Assembly (NCBI GenBank): GCA_015661965.1
Contig: DQVA01000007.1
Coordinates: forward strand, 1-5,777
Source: Candidatus Bipolaricaulota bacterium
GTDB lineage: Bacteria > Bipolaricaulota > Bipolaricaulia > Bipolaricaulales > Bipolaricaulaceae
DNA: 5,777 nt
Direction of reading: 5' to 3'
Shown here: positions 1-4,149 of the stretch, piece by piece
How the letters are laid out: every line of letters begins with the position of its first letter
Numbering within the stretch: the stretch's first letter is position 1
Made by a program: the position numbers and the translations under genes
The notes under the pieces: generated by a model
What the model was told of the DNA's origin: nothing
Databases searched by the model: none
The model's input: only the letters and a program-made list of their open reading frames with translations

Positions 1-105
1 AGGGCTGAGCCGGTGGGGGACGACTTCCGCGGCGCGAGCCTCACCATCCCGGTGGGGGCCGAGGAACTGCCGGAGGTGGCCGCCGCCCTGGGCGGGGGCG
101 ATTAG
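1..105 (+). CDS. C-terminal end of an unidentified protein (partial)
   Basis: The first reading frame is open from the window edge to a TAG stop at 103-105 and gives 34 residues. Third codon positions are G or C in about 31 of 34 codons, which matches the coding bias of the neighbouring genes and supports a real gene tail. The fragment has a short predicted strand (around GASLTIPV) followed by an acidic helix (AEELPEVAAAL) and a glycine-rich end. That could be the last strand and helix of a small alpha/beta domain, but it is too short to name a family. The gene converges on mraY, and the two stop codons overlap (plus TAG at 103-105, minus TAA at 104-102). No terminator hairpin is visible after it. 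Coding status is fairly likely; the function is unknown. Confidence 0.55.
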   Translation, partial: RAEPVGDDFRGASLTIPVGAEELPEVAAALGGGD

Positions 106-1094
106 GAGGCCGCCAAAAGCCCCAGGACGACGAAGGCGGCGGATAAAAGCCAAAGGCGCACCACCACCTTGGGCTCCGGCCAGTTCGCCCCCGGGAGGAG
201 GTACGGCCAGGGGACCTCCCCGGCCTCCAGGTGATGGTGCAGGGGAGACATCTTGAGGAGGCGCTTTCCGGTAAGCTTGTAGGAAAGCACCTGCAAGATC
301 ACCGACAAGGCCTCCAGGACGAACAGCCCTCCCAGGATGGGGAGGAGGAGGATTGCTCCCCCGGAAAAGGCGATCCCGAACACGAGCCCGCCCAGCCCCA
401 GGGAGCCCACGTCCCCCAGGAACGCCCCCGCCGGGTAGGCGTTCACCCACAGGAAACCGGCTACTGCCCCGGCGGAAAGGAGCGCCAGTCCCGCCAGCTC
501 CCCTTGCCCCCGCACGAGGAAGGCGAGGCTGAGGAGCACGATGGCCGTGGCCCCAGGGGCGAGGCCGTCCAGGCCATCGGTGAGGTTCAGGGCGTGGGTT
601 GTGCCCCAAAAGCCGAACAGGATGAGGGAGAAGGCGGCCCAAGGGGGGAGGGAAGCGAGGGGAAGGCGCAGCCGGGAGAAGGGGACCGCCAGCTCTATCC
701 TGGTCAAGGCCGGGTAGAAGAGGAACAGCACGGCGGCCGCCCCCAACCCCAGGAGCAGCTTTTGGAGCGGCGCAAGGCCCAGGGAGGAGCGGCGCCGTTG
801 GGAGAGGAGGTCGTCCAGCAGGCCGATCCCTCCCCCTAACCAGGTTGCCGCCAGGGCGAATCCCAGCTGGGTGGTGAGCCCTGGCCGTCTCGCCGCCAGC
901 ACCCCGGCCCCCAGGGTGAGGGCGAGGAGGGGAACCACTCCCACCATGGTGGGGGTACCGGCCTTGGCCGCATGCCCTTCCGGCCCCTCGGGGCGGATGA
1001 ATTGGCCCACCCGCAGCCGCCGGGCGAACAGGGTGGCCCCCCAGGCCACGAGCGGCATCTCCAGGAGGGCCACCAGGAACACCAGCCAGTCCAT
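102..1094 (-). CDS. mraY: Phospho-N-acetylmuramoyl-pentapeptide-transferase (MraY)
   Basis: This integral membrane enzyme transfers phospho-MurNAc-pentapeptide from the UDP precursor to undecaprenyl phosphate, making lipid I on the cytoplasmic face of the membrane. At 330 residues it has normal length. Family motifs appear in order: KAGTPTM (44-50), the Asp-Asp pair D94-D95, NLTDGLDGL (170-178), GDVGSL (227-232), the MraY-specific PLHHHLE (284-290) and the C-terminal WPEPKVVVRLW (305-315). The triple histidine and the C-terminal motif separate it from WecA/TagO-type transferases. About ten hydrophobic segments fit the family topology. Two departures are visible: the lysine usually found four residues after the first Asp of the DD motif is Ser98, and GTPTMGG reads GTPTMVG. 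The ATG directly follows the TAG of the upstream M24 gene, with a Shine-Dalgarno inside that gene's end. No mur or fts genes are visible beside it, so it appears to lie outside a standard division/cell-wall cluster. Confidence 0.95.
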   Translation of the reverse strand: MDWLVFLVALLEMPLVAWGATLFARRLRVGQFIRPEGPEGHAAKAGTPTMVGVVPLLALTLGAGVLAARRPGLTTQLGFALAATWLGGGIGLLDDLLSQRRRSSLGLAPLQKLLLGLGAAAVLFLFYPALTRIELAVPFSRLRLPLASLPPWAAFSLILFGFWGTTHALNLTDGLDGLAPGATAIVLLSLAFLVRGQGELAGLALLSAGAVAGFLWVNAYPAGAFLGDVGSLGLGGLVFGIAFSGGAILLLPILGGLFVLEALSVILQVLSYKLTGKRLLKMSPLHHHLEAGEVPWPYLLPGANWPEPKVVVRLWLLSAAFVVLGLLAAS

Positions 1095-2279
1095 CTACCT
1101 CTCCACCGTAAGGGAGGAGAGATCCCGGGGATAGTGGGTGAGCAGTTCCGCCCCGGCTGCGGTGATGAGGATGGTGTCCGAGTGGCGGAACCCCCCCCGC
1201 CCCGGGATGTACACCCCGGGTTCGAGGGAGAACACCTGGCCCGGTCGCATCTCCCCGGCCGCGAACGCGTCGATGTAGGGCGGCTCGTGCCCCTCCCAGC
1301 CCAGATGGTGGCCGGTGTGGTGCCTAAGGTAGCGTCCCAGCCCTTCGGCGAGGAGGACCTCCCGCACCCGGCGGTCCACCTCCCGCAGGGGAACGCCAGG
1401 GCCACAGGCGGACAGCCCCTCCTGTTGGGCCCGCAGCATGGCCGCGAAATAGCGGGCCTGTTCGGGAGTGGGCTTCCCCAAAATCAGCGTCCTCTCCAGC
1501 TCCACCGAGTAGCCCCATACGTACACCGCTACCCCGGTGATGATCACATCCCCCCGCTTCAGCCCCCGATCCCGGCTCATGGCATGTGGCAAAGCGGTCC
1601 TCTCCCCGGAGATGAACCCCACTTGCACCGGGGCGGCCCCCCGGGAGAAGCCTCCGTACCCCTCCTCCATCTCCCGCATGAACTCCGCCGAGGCTCGGGC
1701 GGTGACGGAGAGGGATAGGGTAAGCTCCCTGGCCCCGGGCCGGAGGGCGGCTTGCAACATCCGATGGGCCCGGTCCGCCCATTCCCCGGAGATCCGGAGT
1801 AGCTCTATCTCCTCCGGGGACTTCCGGCGCCAATTCCGCGCCACGAGCTTTGGGTCCACCCTGATCTCCACCTGGGGGAGGAGCTCCGCCAGGCCAGGGC
1901 CCTGATAGCCCCAGCGGTGCCCCCAACCCGGGGCGTCCACGATCAGGCTCTTCAGCCCTAACTTTCCCAACCGATGGGCGAGGTAGGAAAGGGGCGGCAC
2001 CGGCCCAGGGTATTCGTAGTAGCGCCATACCTCCTCGATCACCGGGCAGCTGGTGGCAGCGTCCCATTCCACCCCCGGCACGAACGCGAACGGCCCGCCC
2101 CTGCGGGGCACCACCAGGGCGAAGGGCCGCTCGGTGGGGAGGGCGAAGTAGCCGCTCAGCCAGGCGATGGCCCGGGGGGAGAAGATAACAGCCGCCTCCG
2201 CCCTTTCCGTGGAGAGATGGTCCCGCAGTCGCGTCAGCCGGGCCCGAAACACCTCCTGCTTTAGGCCTTTAACCGCCAT
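1095..2279 (-). CDS. M24-family (creatinase/Xaa-Pro aminopeptidase fold) hydrolase
   Basis: This 394-residue soluble protein has the two-domain layout of creatinases and Xaa-Pro aminopeptidases. An N-terminal creatinase_N-like domain covers roughly 8-140, with the typical IFSPRAIAWLSGY segment. A pita-bread catalytic domain covers roughly 150-385. Recognisable motifs are PHAM with His232, RGDVIITG (242-249), VELERT (259-264), TGHHLGWEGHEPP (322-334), SLEPGVY (351-357) and GGFRHSDT (362-369). Of the five usual dinuclear-metal ligands, the first Asp is Gly249, the second is Glu260 and the last Glu is Ser367; the His at 324 and Glu353 remain. The ELERT and RHSDT patterns, with His232, Glu262 and Glu353, resemble creatinase/ectoine-hydrolase-type members that act without metal. 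A C-N hydrolase acting on a small molecule is therefore as plausible as a peptidase. The ATG overlaps the upstream gene by 19 bp and abuts mraY. The fold is certain; the substrate is not. Confidence 0.88.
   Translation of the reverse strand: MAVKGLKQEVFRARLTRLRDHLSTERAEAAVIFSPRAIAWLSGYFALPTERPFALVVPRRGGPFAFVPGVEWDAATSCPVIEEVWRYYEYPGPVPPLSYLAHRLGKLGLKSLIVDAPGWGHRWGYQGPGLAELLPQVEIRVDPKLVARNWRRKSPEEIELLRISGEWADRAHRMLQAALRPGARELTLSLSVTARASAEFMREMEEGYGGFSRGAAPVQVGFISGERTALPHAMSRDRGLKRGDVIITGVAVYVWGYSVELERTLILGKPTPEQARYFAAMLRAQQEGLSACGPGVPLREVDRRVREVLLAEGLGRYLRHHTGHHLGWEGHEPPYIDAFAAGEMRPGQVFSLEPGVYIPGRGGFRHSDTILITAAGAELLTHYPRDLSSLTVER
1098..1104 (-). promoter_or_regulatory. Ribosome binding site for mraY inside the M24 gene end
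   Basis: The minus strand reads GGAGAGG, then TAG, then ATG. The purine-rich site therefore lies within the last codons of the M24 gene, three bases before the mraY start. The stop and start codons touch, which supports both the chosen mraY start and translational coupling. Confidence 0.6.
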
Positions 2280-3577
2280 TCGCCCTCGGTCTCGGCCAGC
2301 GCCTTCAGCACCTCACCGGCCCGCCCCCCGGCCAGAGCGGAATGCAGGGCCTGGAACAGCTGGCAGCCGGAAATGAGGGTAATGCCGTGTTCGGCGCAGC
2401 CCCGGCGCACCGCCTCCGTCCACTGAGGCCCGCGGCGCTTGGGGTCCAGCCGGGGTTCGGCCACCGCCACCAACACCCCATGCACCCGCCGGCCCTCCTC
2501 GTTTTTCAGTCGGTCCAGCTCCAGCAGGAGCTCTCGGTAGGCCTCCGCCCCCACCGGCCCGGAGGGGGCCAGGGCCGGCCGGAGGAGCAGCTCCCTCCTC
2601 CCCACCCGGGCGGATACGAACCGGCCTTGTGCTGAAACGGCCTGGGCCCCCAATTGCTCCAGCGCCAGCCGCACCGCTGCCTTGAGGCCGGCCAGCCCCC
2701 GGGGGTGGAGTAGCCCCCGCAGGCCGGCCAACCTCCCCAGCTTTCGGTCGATCGCCCGGGCCTCCTGGGCCAGCCGCTGCTGTCTCCCCCTGAGCCGGGA
2801 AAGCCGCGCCGCGAGCTCCTCCTCCCCGGGAAGGGGGTAACGGGAGAGCCAGTCCGGCCCTTCTTCGGGCGAGGGGACCTCCAAGATCTCTGCCAAGGCA
2901 GGTAGCAAGAGCTCCCCGGCCCGGCGAGGGTCCGCCCCGGGAAAGGCAGGCAAAAACAGGATCCGCCCCTCGCCCACCGGCAAGTCCCAGGCCACCGCGT
3001 CCCCGACCCGGTTTTCCGCCAGTACCCGGCCGAACGCGGAAAGTGGTGCCCCCAGCGAACTAGCCAATACAGCCTCGTAACCCAGCCCCCGGAATGCCTC
3101 CAGATAAGGCGAGAGGGGGTGGGCCGCATCCACGCGGGAGATGTCCCTCCCCCGACGGGGCAGGAACCTGAGCCCCTGGGGCAGGGCCAGGTGATGGGGG
3201 TCGGCCACCAGGGAGAAGTGGGGCAGCAAGGAATAAGGGGTGATCCGCCGGGGCGGGTTCCCCGCTAGCTCCAACGGTTCCGCCTCAGCTCGAACCCGCA
3301 CCACCAGCAACCCCCCGCCCTTCTGGAGGAGGTCGGAAAGCTCCCCCCGGCGCAGGGAGAAGAGCCGCTCCAACGCCCGGGCCAGGCCCAAATCCCGCCC
3401 CGGGTAAATCCGCCACAGCCCATCCCCTTCCAGCTGGGCGTGCCCCTGCCAGAGGCGGGGGAGCTCCCTGGGGTCCAGGAGCACCACGTCGTAGCTGGCC
3501 AGGGAATCGGCGGAGAACAACTCCGCCCGCTCCAGTCCCGGCCCTTCCAGGTTCCAACCGATCGAGACGATCCTCAT
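2261..3577 (-). CDS. Unknown protein: Rossmann-like N-terminus, coiled coil, degenerate nuclease-like C-terminus
   Basis: I do not recognise this 438-residue protein as a named family. Residues 1-90 begin with a strand (MRIVSIGW), then YDVVLLDP at 29-36 and GGGLLVVRV at 87-95. With GRILFLPAFPGADP at 204-217, this looks like an alpha/beta domain of the ThuA/glutamine-amidotransferase-like kind. I see no catalytic Cys-His pair. Residues about 252-285 are charged and heptad-like, a likely coiled coil. Residues about 287-415 have the layout of a PD-(D/E)XK nuclease fold: a helix ending in LEQLGAQAV, paired strands, then HGVLVAVAEPRLDP and HGITLISGCQLFQAL. The expected E-x-K strand reads ELLLRPALAP (329-338), so the catalytic residues seem to be lost. 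There is no signal peptide or membrane segment. It is the first gene of the operon with the M24 gene and mraY. The ATG has no Shine-Dalgarno and lies just below a promoter. It is real coding sequence; the domain calls are inference. Confidence 0.85.
   Translation of the reverse strand: MRIVSIGWNLEGPGLERAELFSADSLASYDVVLLDPRELPRLWQGHAQLEGDGLWRIYPGRDLGLARALERLFSLRRGELSDLLQKGGGLLVVRVRAEAEPLELAGNPPRRITPYSLLPHFSLVADPHHLALPQGLRFLPRRGRDISRVDAAHPLSPYLEAFRGLGYEAVLASSLGAPLSAFGRVLAENRVGDAVAWDLPVGEGRILFLPAFPGADPRRAGELLLPALAEILEVPSPEEGPDWLSRYPLPGEEELAARLSRLRGRQQRLAQEARAIDRKLGRLAGLRGLLHPRGLAGLKAAVRLALEQLGAQAVSAQGRFVSARVGRRELLLRPALAPSGPVGAEAYRELLLELDRLKNEEGRRVHGVLVAVAEPRLDPKRRGPQWTEAVRRGCAEHGITLISGCQLFQALHSALAGGRAGEVLKALAETEGEWRLKA
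2283..2287 (-). promoter_or_regulatory. Ribosome binding site for the M24 gene
   Basis: The minus strand reads GAGGG, then CGA, then the ATG at 2279-2277. The site is inside the end of the upstream unknown gene. Its short spacing and the 19-bp gene overlap suggest that the M24 protein is translated by ribosomes finishing the upstream gene. Confidence 0.45.
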
Positions 3578-3586
3578 GGACGTGCC

Positions 3587-3615
3587 ATTGTACGGACGCC
3601 CTCCTGCCGGGCCAA
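3587..3615 (-). promoter_or_regulatory. Sigma70-like promoter for the three-gene minus-strand operon
   Basis: On the minus strand, TTGGCC (3615-3610) is followed after exactly 17 bp by TACAAT (3592-3587), a one-mismatch match to the -10 consensus. Only nine bases separate the -10 box from the ATG at 3577, so transcription would start within about one to three bases of the start codon. This fits the absence of a Shine-Dalgarno and suggests a leaderless mRNA. It is the only intergenic gap in the window, and it also serves the divergent ogt gene. Confidence 0.55.
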
Positions 3616-3621
3616 AGGGGG
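3614..3621 (+). promoter_or_regulatory. Possible ribosome binding site for ogt
   Basis: The purine run AAAGGGGG can pair with the anti-Shine-Dalgarno using a G-U wobble, but it ends 12 bases before the ATG at 3634, which is a long spacing. An in-frame TAA at 3622-3624 rules out any earlier start, so the ATG at 3634 is the first possible start; GTG at 3649 is the alternative. Confidence 0.35.
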
Positions 3622-3633
3622 TAAGCTTTCAAC

Positions 3634-4149
3634 ATGCACTGGGGAGCGGTGCGGACGAGTTGGGGGATCTTCCACGCGGCCTGGGATGAGCATGGGATCT
3701 GCCGCCTTGAATTCCCCGGGCGCCGTCCGGCGGCTCGGCCGACAAGCTCTCAGCTGCTGACCCGGCTGACCCGGGAACTGGAGGCCTTCTTCCAAGGGGA
3801 ACGCAGGGAGTTCTCCCTGCCCCTCTCCCTGGCCGGCACTCCGTTTCAACTGGCGGTGTGGGAGGAGCTGCGGAAGGTGCCATATGGGACGGTGGTGAGC
3901 TATGGGGAACTCGCCAGCAGGATCGGGCATCCCCGGGCGGCCCGGGCCGTGGGCGGGGCGGTGGGGGCCAACCCCGTCCCGATCCTGATCCCCTGTCACC
4001 GGGTGGTACGGGCTAGCGGGGAGCTGGGTGGGTTCGGCCCCGGCCCCGAGTGGAAACGGCGGCTATTGGAACTGGAGGGGGCGCTCGAAAAGGGGCCCGG
4101 CCGCCTGCTCGGCGGCCGGGCCCCCAGCGCGGCTCCCGCGGAGGCCTAA
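3634..4149 (+). CDS. ogt: Methylated-DNA--protein-cysteine S-methyltransferase (Ogt/AGT)
   Basis: This suicide DNA-repair protein moves the alkyl group from O6-alkylguanine (and O4-alkylthymine) to its own cysteine. It has 171 residues. An N-terminal ribonuclease-like domain covers about 4-65. The DNA-binding winged-helix domain begins at TPFQLAVWEELRKVPYGTVV (69-88). It carries Tyr90, the arginine finger Arg104 in RAVGGAVG, Asn113 in NPVP, and the active-site PCHRVV with acceptor Cys121. Family members usually end soon after the LLELEG helix (144-149). Here a tail of about 22 residues follows, rich in Gly, Ala, Pro and Arg, and much of it is encoded by a hairpin that appears to be the terminator of the opposing gene. 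The stop codon overlaps that of the PKD gene. Upstream lies a short divergent intergenic region. The protein is a stand-alone Ogt without an Ada regulatory domain. The identification is secure. Confidence 0.96.
   Translation: MHWGAVRTSWGIFHAAWDEHGICRLEFPGRRPAARPTSSQLLTRLTRELEAFFQGERREFSLPLSLAGTPFQLAVWEELRKVPYGTVVSYGELASRIGHPRAARAVGGAVGANPVPILIPCHRVVRASGELGGFGPGPEWKRRLLELEGALEKGPGRLLGGRAPSAAPAEA
4088..4124 (-). terminator. Intrinsic terminator of the PKD gene, embedded in ogt coding sequence
   Basis: Bases 4092-4105 and 4111-4124 form a perfect 14-bp, all-GC inverted repeat around a 5-base loop. On the minus strand the stem is followed at once by TTTT (4091-4088), which makes a textbook Rho-independent terminator about 20 bases after the PKD gene stop. 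On the plus strand no T run follows, so it probably does not end ogt mRNA. It encodes ogt residues 153-164. Confidence 0.75.

Noticed and set aside
231..839. Plus-strand open frame of 202 residues antisense to mraY
   Set aside because: It is low-complexity, rich in Gln, Gly, Glu and Pro with no motif, and lies opposite a secure MraY. It is a shadow of GC-rich codon bias.
1191..1198. Run of eight C as a possible frameshift site in the M24 gene
   Set aside because: The protein motifs on both sides (EPGVY before, FRHSDT after) are in one continuous frame with normal spacing, so there is no sign of a frameshift.
972..1718. Plus-strand open frame of 248 residues antisense to mraY and the M24 gene
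   Set aside because: It spans the junction of two confident minus-strand genes and has Pro/Gly/His-rich, non-protein-like composition.
3622..3627. TAAGCT as a TANNNT -10 box six bases before the ogt ATG
   Set aside because: The spacing would suit a leaderless ogt mRNA, but no -35 box is seen at the right distance and a possible Shine-Dalgarno exists, so I do not list it as a promoter.
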